DNA of 64,000 nt from NCBI GenBank assembly GCA_019359325.1, contig JAHHHN010000005.1, positions 124,001 through 188,000 on the forward strand, in the 5' to 3' direction. The notes beneath the pieces were generated by a model that saw nothing but the letters and a program-made list of their open reading frames with translations, was not told the origin of the DNA and ran no database searches. The translations under genes were made by a program, and so were the position numbers. Source of the stretch: Mojavia pulchra JT2-VF2 (GTDB lineage Bacteria; Cyanobacteriota; Cyanobacteriia; Cyanobacteriales; Nostocaceae). Shown in pieces: positions 1-8,112 of this stretch (its first letter is position 1; each line of letters opens with the position of its first letter).

Positions 1-2
1 GG

Positions 3-278
3 CGGCGGATTACAAAAATTATTTGGCCTGCAAGTTTGCCTTATATTTTTACAGGTTTACGTATTAGCTTAGGGATTGCTTGGTTAGTAATTGTAGCTGT
101 GGAAATGCTCACAGGTGGTATTGGAATTGGCTTTTTTGTTTGGGATGAATGGAGCCGTTTAAATCTGAGTTCAGTTTTTTTAGCAGTGCTGGTAATTGGT
201 ATAACTGGGTTAATTCTTGATTATGCTGTGGGCAAACTTCAAGAATTAGTAACTCGCCGCCCCATAGCTTCTAAATGA
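3..278 (+). CDS. NrtB/CmpB-like ABC transporter permease, C-terminal part (5' end outside window)
   Basis: The reading frame is open from the first bases of the window, so the gene is cut at its 5' end and only about 91 residues are visible. They include WPASLPYIFTGLRISLG, the membrane-coupling region of nitrate/bicarbonate/taurine-type permeases, then two hydrophobic segments and a short basic tail. In this family the permease forms the channel that couples to the ATPase. The binding-protein gene starts 87 bases downstream and an ATPase follows, so the three form one operon. Substrate (nitrate, nitrite, cyanate or bicarbonate) cannot be decided from this fragment. Confidence 0.8.
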   Translation, partial: RRITKIIWPASLPYIFTGLRISLGIAWLVIVAVEMLTGGIGIGFFVWDEWSRLNLSSVFLAVLVIGITGLILDYAVGKLQELVTRRPIASK

Positions 279-365
279 TAAAAATTGATTGAAAGCAAAA
301 CAGTAAGATACAGCGAGACTCTGCGTGAGCTTACTACTAAATTAATCACCATTGGAGCTACAGAA

Positions 366-1817
366 ATGGGTGATACTAATCACAATAACTGGACTCGACG
401 CGACTTTTTATTAGGAATGGGAGCAACGACAGCGGGAATGGCGCTGTCATCATGTGCAATTTCAGGAAATACTGGCGCTAAAGGATTGACGGAAGAAGCT
501 TTAGCAGTAGAGCCAGTAGTTAGATCCCAAGACTTAGAAAAACCCGATATTACTGTGGGATACGTTCCCGTTAATGATTGTGCGCCATTTGCGATCGCCT
601 GGAAAAAAGGTTTCTTCCGCAAATACGGTTTGAACGTCAAACTCAACCGAGAAGCTAGTTGGGCAACCTCCCGTGACGGATTAATTTTTGGTCGCTTGGA
701 TGCTTCACCCGTCGTATCTGGTGCTGTCACCAACGCCAGAGTTGGCGCTGAAGGCGCACGCCATGCCCCTTTATGTGCGGCGATGACCATTCACCGCCAC
801 GGTAACGCCATGACAATGAACAAAGCCATGTGGGATTTTGGGCTACGTCCATGGTACGAGTATCAAGAAAAATATGGCGATGGCGCTTTAGAAGCATTCG
901 GAAGGGATTTTCGCAACTACTTTAACAAGCAGCCTTCAGAAAATAAAGTTTGGGCAGTAGTGTTGAGTTCTGCGATTTACGAATACTTTGTCCGTTACAT
1001 ATCTGCGGCGGCTGGCGTTGATCCGCTCAAAGAGTTTCGCGTCATTATTGTACCACCACCCCAAATGGTGACAAACGTGCGGATCGGTGCGATGCAAGCT
1101 TACATGGTGGCAGAACCTTGGAATACCAGAGCAATTACAGGTAACGAAGGCATCGGCTTTACTTTCGCCCAAGGCAAGGAAGTCTGGTTAGGGCATCCAG
1201 ATCGGCTACTGGGGGTGATGGAATCTTTCATCGACAAATATCCCAAAACCTATCGTTCTCTGGTGAAGGCGATGATTGAAGCTTGCCAGTATTGTAGTAA
1301 AGTAGAAAACCGCCAAGAAGTTGCCGAACTGATTACAGATCGCTCCTTTACAGGTGCAAAACCCAAAAAACCGGGTGCTGACATTACTAAGTTTACAGGC
1401 CCGGCAATTCTCGGCAATTACAACTATGGTGGGTTTGATGGCAAAGACCGCACCATCAAAGCTGCTGATACCACGATTTTTTATGATATTCCTGATAATC
1501 TCCCCAAGCAGCCAGGAGAACACGCGACATTCTTATGGAGATCCAGAAGTATCTGGTTAATGACACAGGCAGCTCGTTGGGGACAAATTAAGGAATTTCC
1601 CAAAAATGCTGAAAAGCTAGCTGCACAAGGCTGGAAAACAGACCTTTATCGGGAAATAGCCTCGGAAATGGGGATTAAATGCCCCAAGGATGATTACAAA
1701 GTAGAACCTCCAGAAGTTTTCATCGATAAAAAAGGCTTTGACCCCAGCGATCCCGTTGGCTATTTAAATAGTTTTGAAATTAGGGCTAACGCTCCCACTC
1801 GTTTCTTCATATCTTAA
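366..1817 (+). CDS. NrtA/CmpA-family substrate-binding lipoprotein with Tat signal
   Basis: About 483 residues. I chose the ATG at 366 over an upstream in-frame TTG because it puts a twin-arginine motif (TRRDFLLGMG) at residue 14, followed by a hydrophobic stretch and a lipobox ending LSSC. This is a Tat-exported lipoprotein. The mature part matches NrtA/CmpA-type solute-binding domains: DITVGYVPVNDCAPFAIAWKKGFF near the start, then GRLDASPVVSGA, and MVAEPWN in the middle. It would capture an anion and deliver it to the adjacent permease. It sits between permease and ATPase, the position where NrtC, an ATPase fused to such a domain, is found in classical nrtABCD operons. Here the binding domain is free-standing. 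Confidence 0.8.
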   Translation: MGDTNHNNWTRRDFLLGMGATTAGMALSSCAISGNTGAKGLTEEALAVEPVVRSQDLEKPDITVGYVPVNDCAPFAIAWKKGFFRKYGLNVKLNREASWATSRDGLIFGRLDASPVVSGAVTNARVGAEGARHAPLCAAMTIHRHGNAMTMNKAMWDFGLRPWYEYQEKYGDGALEAFGRDFRNYFNKQPSENKVWAVVLSSAIYEYFVRYISAAAGVDPLKEFRVIIVPPPQMVTNVRIGAMQAYMVAEPWNTRAITGNEGIGFTFAQGKEVWLGHPDRLLGVMESFIDKYPKTYRSLVKAMIEACQYCSKVENRQEVAELITDRSFTGAKPKKPGADITKFTGPAILGNYNYGGFDGKDRTIKAADTTIFYDIPDNLPKQPGEHATFLWRSRSIWLMTQAARWGQIKEFPKNAEKLAAQGWKTDLYREIASEMGIKCPKDDYKVEPPEVFIDKKGFDPSDPVGYLNSFEIRANAPTRFFIS

Positions 1818-1866
1818 TTCCCAAGCCTAAATCTTGGCTAACGACTAAATTATTCAGGAGCATTTG

Positions 1867-2706
1867 ATGATGGAATATACCCCATTAGCTATCAATACCC
1901 AGAACGAAGTATTACCCCGTAATGGATTTTTAGAAATTGAAAATTTAGTCAAGTCTTATCCAACACCAGATAAAGGAAATTTTGTCGTGTTAGATGGTGT
2001 TAATCTCACCATTAGTGAAGATGAATATATTTCTGTAATTGGTCACTCTGGTTGCGGTAAATCTACTCTACTAAAAATTGTAGCTGGTTTAGAAAAAGCA
2101 ACTTCCGGCTCAGTGCGGCTAGATGGCAAAGAAATTCGTAAGCCAGGAGCAGAAAGAATGATGGTCTTTCAAAACTATTCTTTGCTACCTTGGTTAACAG
2201 TCCGAGAAAATGTCCGTTTAGCTGTAGATGAAGTGCTAAAAAATGCTAATCGTGCTGAGAAAATTAGCATTGTGAATGAACACTTGGCAATGGTAAACTT
2301 AACCGCGGCGGCTGATAAATATCCCGATGAAATTTCTGGGGGGATGAAACAGCGGGTGGGCATTGCTAGAGCTTTAGCAACTCGTCCAAAAATGTTGTTG
2401 ATGGATGAACCTTTTGGAGCTTTGGATGCGTTAACTAGGGGTAAATTGCAGCGGCAGGTATTAGATATCTGGGAAAACCATAGACAAGCAGTGATGATGA
2501 TTACCCACGATGTAGATGAAGCAATTTATATGTCAGATCGCATTGTATTAATGACTAATGGGCCAGCAGCCACAATTGGAGAGATATTAGAAGTACCTTT
2601 TCCTCATCCCCGCGATCGCTCTGCTATGCGAAACTCAAAAGAATATTTTGAACTCCGCAACCACGCCTTAAATTTTCTTGATCGCTATTTCACTCAAGAC
2701 GAGTAA
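1867..2706 (+). CDS. NrtD-like ABC transporter ATPase
   Basis: About 279 residues. An AGGAG at 1856-1860 sits well before ATG 1867 (a second ATG follows at 1870). Walker A GHSGCGKST, the signature ISGGMKQR, Walker B MLLMDEPFGALD and the switch histidine in MITHD are all present, so the ATPase should be active. The sequence (PSLLPWLTVRENV-like Q-loop region, NSLLPWLTV seen as YSLLPWLTV) is typical of the nitrate/sulfonate/bicarbonate ATPase family. There is no C-terminal binding-protein domain, so it resembles NrtD/CmpD rather than NrtC. It is the last gene of the transporter operon and powers the upstream permease. Confidence 0.85.
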   Translation: MMEYTPLAINTQNEVLPRNGFLEIENLVKSYPTPDKGNFVVLDGVNLTISEDEYISVIGHSGCGKSTLLKIVAGLEKATSGSVRLDGKEIRKPGAERMMVFQNYSLLPWLTVRENVRLAVDEVLKNANRAEKISIVNEHLAMVNLTAAADKYPDEISGGMKQRVGIARALATRPKMLLMDEPFGALDALTRGKLQRQVLDIWENHRQAVMMITHDVDEAIYMSDRIVLMTNGPAATIGEILEVPFPHPRDRSAMRNSKEYFELRNHALNFLDRYFTQDE

Positions 2707-2731
2707 TTTAGACTATCATGCATTTAGTGGG

Positions 2732-2876
2732 TAGCCTAATTCAAATTCGTCAAATCCTGGATTTGAAGCGGAGGAACCAATTTTTGGGGCTAATCTTTAT
2801 GAAAGACATCTTCCAGTCTTAGCCCGTCAGCTAACTCCGTCGGCACTGGAAGGGGCCCCCAAAAACTAAGGCTTTA
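2732..2876 (+). promoter_or_regulatory. Candidate c-di-AMP (ydaO/yuaA) riboswitch
   Basis: The stretch carries signature blocks of the ydaO/yuaA RNA in the right order: a short hairpin around ATCCTGGAT, then GGAGGAACCAATTTTTGGGG followed by CTAATC (2771-2796), and later AGCCCGTCAGCTAACTCCGT and CGGC (2821-2844). The segment ends with GGGGCCCCCAAAAA, whose arm TTTTTGGGGC (2781-2790) / GCCCCCAAAAA (2865-2875) can pair, giving alternative folds. The family binds cyclic di-AMP and controls ion transport and wall genes. Here it lies ahead of a universal-stress-like gene and an ion permease. Recognition is from memory of the consensus and was not checked with a covariance model. Confidence 0.7.
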
Positions 2877-2906
2877 ATACCAGTTGTTATTGGGGTTTCT
2901 TTTACC

Positions 2907-2981
2907 GATTTTAGATTTTAGACTTGGAATTTTAGATTGGGTTTTTTGCCGTTTCATCCAAAATCCAAAATCCAAAATTGG
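2907..2981. repeat. Short tandem repeats of TTTTAGA / CCAAAAT type
   Basis: Runs of TTTTAGATTTTAGA on one side and CCAAAATCCAAAATCCAAAA on the other face each other and could pair as a long imperfect hairpin. This is the heptamer short-tandem-repeat style common between genes in Nostoc genomes. It lies between the riboswitch candidate and the following gene. Confidence 0.7.
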
Positions 2982-3032
2982 TTACCCTACTTCTCGTTAC
3001 TTATTCGTTTCATTCGGAGAGAAGTTAGAACT

Positions 3033-3692
3033 GTGAAAATCAAGCCAATGTTAGTGCGCCTTCAAAGCACCATAGGTCGAAATGATTTAATTGAGCAAAT
3101 GGTATTGCTACCAGAACCAAAAAAAGCTTTTTCTCACAAAGCTTGCACAGCAAAACCAGTTAACTTGATCGTTGCTTATGACGCTTCTCCTAAAAGCCAC
3201 ACCGCTTTAGATATAGCTTTTTGGATTGCTCATCAAACGCGTTTGGCTACTAACACACAAGTAACAGTTCAAGCCGTTTATGTAGTAGAAGAAAATCATA
3301 ATAGCCAGTATTCAGATATTTTTAGCTTTGCAAAACATCTAACTCCCTTGGAGTGTCCCGCAAGCAACGTATCTAAGACTGTCACACCCGTCTTAACTCA
3401 ACCAAAACTAAAAGCGATAGCACCCCATTTACAAGAAAAATCCCTAGCTGTCCTCCAAAAAGCCGACAGAATTCTTTGGCAAGCACGAAGTCTGGCTGAG
3501 GAATGGCAAGGTTCTTTCAAATCACATCTGCGATTTGGCTGTATTGGTGAGGAACTTACAAAAGTTGTTGAATTAGAAACTGCTGATATCCTGTTTATAG
3601 GTTGTCAATCGGCTAACCATCCGATTATAGAATCACTAGGTTCAAATTTCCCCTGTGCTGTCTTGGGTATTCCTACTTGCATTGATGAATAA
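3033..3692 (+). CDS. Universal stress protein (UspA)-like protein
   Basis: About 219 residues. I chose GTG 3033 because GGAGAGAAG at 3016-3024 lies 8 bases before it; the in-frame extension upstream only translates the tandem repeats. VNLIVAYDASPKSHTALDIAFWIA near residue 45 is the beta1-helix1 of the USP fold, and the C-terminus ADILFIGCQSANHPII ends in LGSN. The usual G-2x-G-9x-G(S/T) nucleotide motif survives only as its final GS, so ATP binding is doubtful. It follows the riboswitch candidate and precedes an ion permease, a pairing that suggests a regulatory or stress partner of that transporter (inference). Confidence 0.65.
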   Translation: MKIKPMLVRLQSTIGRNDLIEQMVLLPEPKKAFSHKACTAKPVNLIVAYDASPKSHTALDIAFWIAHQTRLATNTQVTVQAVYVVEENHNSQYSDIFSFAKHLTPLECPASNVSKTVTPVLTQPKLKAIAPHLQEKSLAVLQKADRILWQARSLAEEWQGSFKSHLRFGCIGEELTKVVELETADILFIGCQSANHPIIESLGSNFPCAVLGIPTCIDE

Positions 3693-3741
3693 TCACTGTC
3701 TTGAATTTCAGTAAATATTAATCGAATTAAGATTTACTCAT

Positions 3742-3769
3742 AAGTCACCTATAGTTAGGTGGCTTTTTT
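3742..3769 (+). terminator. Rho-independent terminator
   Basis: AGTCACCTA and TAGGTGGCT form a 9-bp stem (one G-T pair) with a short loop, followed by six T. It sits after the USP-like gene and before the permease start, so it separates the two or attenuates read-through. Confidence 0.75.
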
Positions 3770-3814
3770 CACTAAACAAAACTATAAAACAAAGTAAAAA
3801 TAGAGGTAAATAGT

Positions 3815-5152
3815 GTGGAAAACTCGCAAGCTATCCTAAGTATTTTCACATTTATCAGTGTCATTATCTTAGTCATGACAGAATGGGTGCATCTAACCAT
3901 TGCTGCCTTACTAGGAGCTTTATTTCTAGTTTTTACCAACGTCATGACTTTACAAGAAGCTGTTGGTTACATCGGTAATAGTCATGGCACATTGGGTTTA
4001 TTTTTTGGAGTTATGGTACTAGTAAGGGCATTTGAACCTACTAAAATATTTGATTACCTAGCCACTCAAATGGTTCTACTAGCTAAAGGAGAAGGTAAGC
4101 GTCTATTACTAGGTATCGTGGCTATTACAACCCCTATTTGTGCAGTTTTGCCCAATGCTACAACCGTAATGTTATTAGCACCTTTAATTCCACCAATGGC
4201 ACAAGAATTAGGGGTTAATTTTGTACCGTTATTAATTTTAATGGTATTTGTAGCTAATAGCGCTGGGCTACTTACAATAGTTGGCGATCCTGCCACCTTT
4301 ATTGTTGGCGATGCCATTAATATTAGCTTTACAGATTATTTATTAAAGTTGAGTTTAGGTGGAGTACTTGCCGTGGCTACAGTAGTAGTCACATTACCAT
4401 TTCTATTTCGCAAAATTTGGAACACAAAGCTAGAAAATCTTGAACAACTGCCACACCCACAAATTAATCATCCACGCGTTCTAGGTGCGGGTACAGTAAT
4501 TATAGCTTTTGTACTGTTATTTTTTGTGATTGGCGAATCTCTACCAATTCCTCTATCACCTGCTGCTGTTGCTTTGTTAGGAGCAGCTTTAGCTTTACTT
4601 CTATCTCACCATAGCAAAATCGATTCAGTTAATAACATATTACGTGACGTTGATTGGAGTACATTAATATTTTTTATGAGTATTTTTGTACTTATTGGTG
4701 GGCTAGAAAAAACAGGTGTAATTAACGGTTTATCGGGAATTTTAGCTACAATTTTAGGAAAAAATATTGTGCTGGGTTCGCTGGTTTTATTATTCTTTGT
4801 CGGGATATTATCCAGCCTTGTCCCCAATATTCCCTTAGTGGTAGCTATGGTTCCTTTGCTCAAACAATACATTGTCAATGTCGGATTAGCATCATCAGTT
4901 GTTCTAGCACCAAACTTTCAAGGGCAATTTCCCCCAGAAGTTTTACCACTGTTTTACGCCATGATGTTTGGTGCAACTTTGGGAGGTAACGGCACACTAG
5001 TTGGTGCATCTTCTAATATCGTAGCCGCAGGAATTGCCGAGCAGCATGGACGCCGTATCTCTTTTAAAACGTTTCTCCACTACGGTATACCAGTGATGCT
5101 ACTGCAACTTGTTGTTTCGGCTTTATATGTATTACTTCGCTTTCTCATCTAA
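3815..5152 (+). CDS. SLC13/ArsB/NhaD-superfamily anion or ion permease
   Basis: 445 residues, GTG start with AGAGGT seven bases upstream. The protein is almost entirely hydrophobic, with about 11-12 membrane segments and two related halves. PNATTVMLLAPLIPPMA and VGDPATFIVGD in the first half, and GATLGGNGTLVGASSNIV near the end, are the hairpin motifs of the ion-transporter superfamily that includes SLC13, ArsB, CitM and NhaD. It should move a small anion or exchange cations in the cytoplasmic membrane; the substrate cannot be read. With the USP-like gene and the c-di-AMP riboswitch upstream it may belong to ion homeostasis. Confidence 0.75.
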   Translation: MENSQAILSIFTFISVIILVMTEWVHLTIAALLGALFLVFTNVMTLQEAVGYIGNSHGTLGLFFGVMVLVRAFEPTKIFDYLATQMVLLAKGEGKRLLLGIVAITTPICAVLPNATTVMLLAPLIPPMAQELGVNFVPLLILMVFVANSAGLLTIVGDPATFIVGDAINISFTDYLLKLSLGGVLAVATVVVTLPFLFRKIWNTKLENLEQLPHPQINHPRVLGAGTVIIAFVLLFFVIGESLPIPLSPAAVALLGAALALLLSHHSKIDSVNNILRDVDWSTLIFFMSIFVLIGGLEKTGVINGLSGILATILGKNIVLGSLVLLFFVGILSSLVPNIPLVVAMVPLLKQYIVNVGLASSVVLAPNFQGQFPPEVLPLFYAMMFGATLGGNGTLVGASSNIVAAGIAEQHGRRISFKTFLHYGIPVMLLQLVVSALYVLLRFLI

Positions 5153-5242
5153 ATAAAGAAGAGATTGACACTTTTAGTATCCTTCACCTATAATTTTGAC
5201 CCTTTATTTATTACTAAATCTTTATAAATCTCAGCCTATATT

Positions 5243-5260
5243 CAGATATAAATATATCTG
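5243..5260. promoter_or_regulatory. Perfect 8-2-8 inverted repeat upstream of signalling operon
   Basis: CAGATATA-AA-TATATCTG is a perfect palindrome 120 bases before the first gene of the coiled-coil/OmpA/GTPase operon. Size and symmetry fit an operator for a dimeric regulator. No partner is known. Confidence 0.4.
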
Positions 5261-5304
5261 GAGAGGGATACCGCTGGCTATTTATTTAAAGATTCTACCT
5301 AGGA

Positions 5305-5319
5305 GAGATTTTAAATCTC
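5305..5319. promoter_or_regulatory. Second palindrome in operon leader
   Basis: GAGATTT-T-AAATCTC is a perfect 15-base palindrome (flanked by GGA/CC, extending the pairing) 60 bases before the ATG at 5380. It could be an operator or a small mRNA hairpin near the 5' end. Confidence 0.35.
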
Positions 5320-5379
5320 CGAATCTGATACAAATACTAGAGAGTACAACAAATTCCAGCTTAAAAAAGGATTAAACGG

Positions 5380-6003
5380 ATGAACCCGCCTGAAGAATAT
5401 ATAAATAATAATTTCAATAATTTCCATAGTTTCAAAGAGATAGAGCAAGGGAGGTCAGATCAAGAGATAAACAAGTCAGAATTGAATGGTACAAATACCA
5501 GCGAACTTAACAGTTTAGATAAAGTCAGAGATATTCTTTTTGGCAACCAGGTACGAGAAGTTGAAAAAAGGTTTGCCCGTTTAGAAGAACGTCTAGTTAA
5601 AGAATTAACTAACGTGCGAGAGGAGACAAAAAAACGTTTGGATTACTTGGAAGTATATATCAAAAAAGAGGTTGATTCTTTAACAGAACGCTTAAAGAAA
5701 GAGCAATTAGAAAGAGATGCAGGAGTAAAAGCACTATCTGAAGAACAAAATAATATTACTATTTCTTTAGAAAATAAAATTTCCCAGCTTGATGAACAAA
5801 GTACTAATAGCCAGCGGGAATTGCGGGAACAACTCCTCAACCAATCTAATAGCCTACAAGATGAACTCCGACAAAAATATGACGAAATATTAGCTTTGCT
5901 GGAAAGGGAATCTCAAGAACTCCGTAGGGATAAGACTGACCGTTCCAGACTTGCAAATCTGTTTACAGAACTGGCTATCAGGTTGAATGACACCAAATCT
6001 TAA
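5380..6003 (+). CDS. Coiled-coil protein, first gene of OmpA/GTPase/kinase operon
   Basis: 207 residues; AAGGA lies about 8 bases before the ATG. Residues 1-45 are polar and Asn-rich. DKVRDILFGNQ at about 48 is followed by EVEKRFARLEERL, and residues 60-190 are a long charged heptad-like coiled coil ending in DRSRLANLFTELAIRL. The DILFG...RLEERL motif resembles LRSLLFG...LYERLEN in the next protein, so the two share an N-terminal element and may bind each other or a common partner. No membrane segment or signal peptide. Enzymatic function not recognised. It is probably a cytoplasmic scaffold for the downstream membrane protein and GTPase (inference). Confidence 0.7.
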   Translation: MNPPEEYINNNFNNFHSFKEIEQGRSDQEINKSELNGTNTSELNSLDKVRDILFGNQVREVEKRFARLEERLVKELTNVREETKKRLDYLEVYIKKEVDSLTERLKKEQLERDAGVKALSEEQNNITISLENKISQLDEQSTNSQRELREQLLNQSNSLQDELRQKYDEILALLERESQELRRDKTDRSRLANLFTELAIRLNDTKS

Positions 6004-6193
6004 ATACAGCCTAGAGTTTGGAGATTGCTAATCTACCCTTGTTATCTTGTAAGTTTCTACGGCTGAAATATAACTTTAAAAATTTCAAATTTAAAAAGGT
6101 GAAGCTGCGTTATGGCAAGTTTTATAACTGCTGAATGCAGACAATTAAACGCACAAAAATTTAGCATTAATTTTGAATCGGGGGATTTTGATA

Positions 6194-8098
6194 ATGAGTA
6201 ATAATTCCACGGATGAAATATCTGAAGAATCCCCTAAATTGCAGAGTAATAGTAGTCAAAGCAACATTAGAGTAAGTCCTGGGATTATGCAAGAACCCCA
6301 GCGCTTAACGCAGTCGTCTAAAGTGGAAAACGCTACCGCAGGATCATCTGAGCGTTCCGTGTCTACAGACTTACCAGCAAATAATAATTATCTAAAGATC
6401 AGCGATGAACTAAGTACACTTCGCAGTTTGCTCTTCGGTATTGAGCCGACTCAACTGAATAAACTCTATGAGCGATTAGAAAACCCCCAAATTCAAGCAG
6501 AAGATATCAGTCGGCTGCTTCCAGAAGCCGTTATTTTGCGCTCAAAGCAAGACAACATATTGGGTGAAGCAATAGTATCTACTGTAGAAGCCGCTATTCA
6601 AACTTCGGTAAAACAAGACGAAGATATACTTTCAGAGGCATTTTTTCCGATCATCGGGCCAGCCACTCGCAAGGCTATTTCCGCAGCGATGGAACAGATG
6701 GTTCAATCTCTCAATCAAACTCTAGAACATAGCTTGTCACCGCAGAGTTTGCAGTGGAGACTTGAAGCGAGAAAGACAGGGAAATCATTTGCTGAAATTG
6801 TCCTGCTCCGCACGCTACTTTATCAAGTAGAACAAGTATTTCTAATTCATAAAAAAACAGGATTGTTATTGCAACATACAGTAGCAAACCAGGCAACAAT
6901 TCAAGATCCGGATTTGGTTTCAGCGATGTTGACAGCTATCCAGGATTTCGTGAAAGATTCTTTTAGCGTGCAAAAAGACGAAGGATTGCACAGTTTGCAG
7001 TTTGGAGAGCTCACTATTTGGATTGAAGAAGGGCCGCAAGCTGTATTGGCAACTATTATTCGGGGAAAACCGCCCCAAGAATTAAGGTTAAGTTTTCGAG
7101 ATGCAATAGAAAAAATTCACCTCAAGCTAAGTCAAGAAATTAACGCTTTTACAGGAGAGACAGAGGCATTTGAAGCTAGCAAGCCTCATCTGGAGAATTG
7201 TTTGGCACAAGGATATAAATCTCCACCTAAAAAAAATTATACCTATGCATGGACTTTCTTAGGCACAATAGCGATCGCTTGCGGTATTTGGGGCTTTTTG
7301 ACGCTGAGAGAGCAATTTCGCTGGCATTCATATATCCAAAAACTTGAGTCTCAACCAGGAATCGTTGTAATTAATGCCAAGCATAGGCAGGGAAAATTTT
7401 TGGTTTCTGGAATGCGCGACCCATTAGCAGTAGATCCCACAACACTAATACACCAAGCAAGTCTCAATCCCAAAACGGTCATCAGTCAGTGGCAACCTTA
7501 CCTATCATTAGATCCACAACTGATTACCATAAGATCTCAAGAGTTACTTCAACCACCAAAAACTGTAACATTAAAAGTTGACAGCAATGGCATTCTCAAC
7601 GCCACTGGTTTTGCACCCCGCCAATGGATTTTAGAAACACGAAAGTTATGGCGTTTCATTCCGGGTGTGGCTCAATTTAATGATAAAAAACTCCAGGAAA
7701 TCGAACTTAGCCAGCTAGAGTTATATCAACAACAAATTGAACGAGAAATACTCTTTTTTTCAGAAGGGACAACAGAGTTGATTCCAGGTGAAGCTGATAA
7801 ACTAACTCATCTAGCTAAAAAAATCAATCAGCTTTTAAATATTGCCAAATACCTTGGCAAAGATGTACGTCTGCAAATTACAGGACACAGTAGTCCCAAT
7901 GGCACAGAACAAAGAAACATTTTACTCAGCCAAGCTCGTGCCAGTAAAGTACTATCTTATTTTGCTTCCCAAAGAATCAACACCAGCAAATTTAAAGCTG
8001 TGGGTGTAGGTTCTACCCTACCTTTACAGCCAGAATTGACACAAGCACTTAACCGCACAGTATCCTTTAAAGTATTTATAACCGATACCTCTAGCTGA
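6194..8098 (+). CDS. Membrane protein with cytoplasmic sensory-like domain, BON-like and OmpA-like C-terminal domains
   Basis: About 634 residues from ATG 6194 (GGGG just upstream; an upstream TTG is less likely). Residues 1-75 are low-complexity; LRSLLFGIEPTQL follows, then a long segment with RTLLYQVEQVFLIHKKTGLL and DPDLVSAMLTAIQDFVKDSF, perhaps a roadblock/longin-like fold. One membrane helix (FLGTIAIACGIWGFL) lies near residue 360. Beyond it come two BON-like repeats (GILNATGFAP) and an OmpA-like domain with NILLSQARASKVLSYF. The usual GHTD is GHSS here, so the Asp that contacts peptidoglycan is missing while the Arg is kept. It could couple the periplasm or cell wall to the cytoplasmic GTPase encoded next. 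Confidence 0.75.
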   Translation: MSNNSTDEISEESPKLQSNSSQSNIRVSPGIMQEPQRLTQSSKVENATAGSSERSVSTDLPANNNYLKISDELSTLRSLLFGIEPTQLNKLYERLENPQIQAEDISRLLPEAVILRSKQDNILGEAIVSTVEAAIQTSVKQDEDILSEAFFPIIGPATRKAISAAMEQMVQSLNQTLEHSLSPQSLQWRLEARKTGKSFAEIVLLRTLLYQVEQVFLIHKKTGLLLQHTVANQATIQDPDLVSAMLTAIQDFVKDSFSVQKDEGLHSLQFGELTIWIEEGPQAVLATIIRGKPPQELRLSFRDAIEKIHLKLSQEINAFTGETEAFEASKPHLENCLAQGYKSPPKKNYTYAWTFLGTIAIACGIWGFLTLREQFRWHSYIQKLESQPGIVVINAKHRQGKFLVSGMRDPLAVDPTTLIHQASLNPKTVISQWQPYLSLDPQLITIRSQELLQPPKTVTLKVDSNGILNATGFAPRQWILETRKLWRFIPGVAQFNDKKLQEIELSQLELYQQQIEREILFFSEGTTELIPGEADKLTHLAKKINQLLNIAKYLGKDVRLQITGHSSPNGTEQRNILLSQARASKVLSYFASQRINTSKFKAVGVGSTLPLQPELTQALNRTVSFKVFITDTSS

Positions 8099-8112
8099 AG
8101 CAATATCAATTT

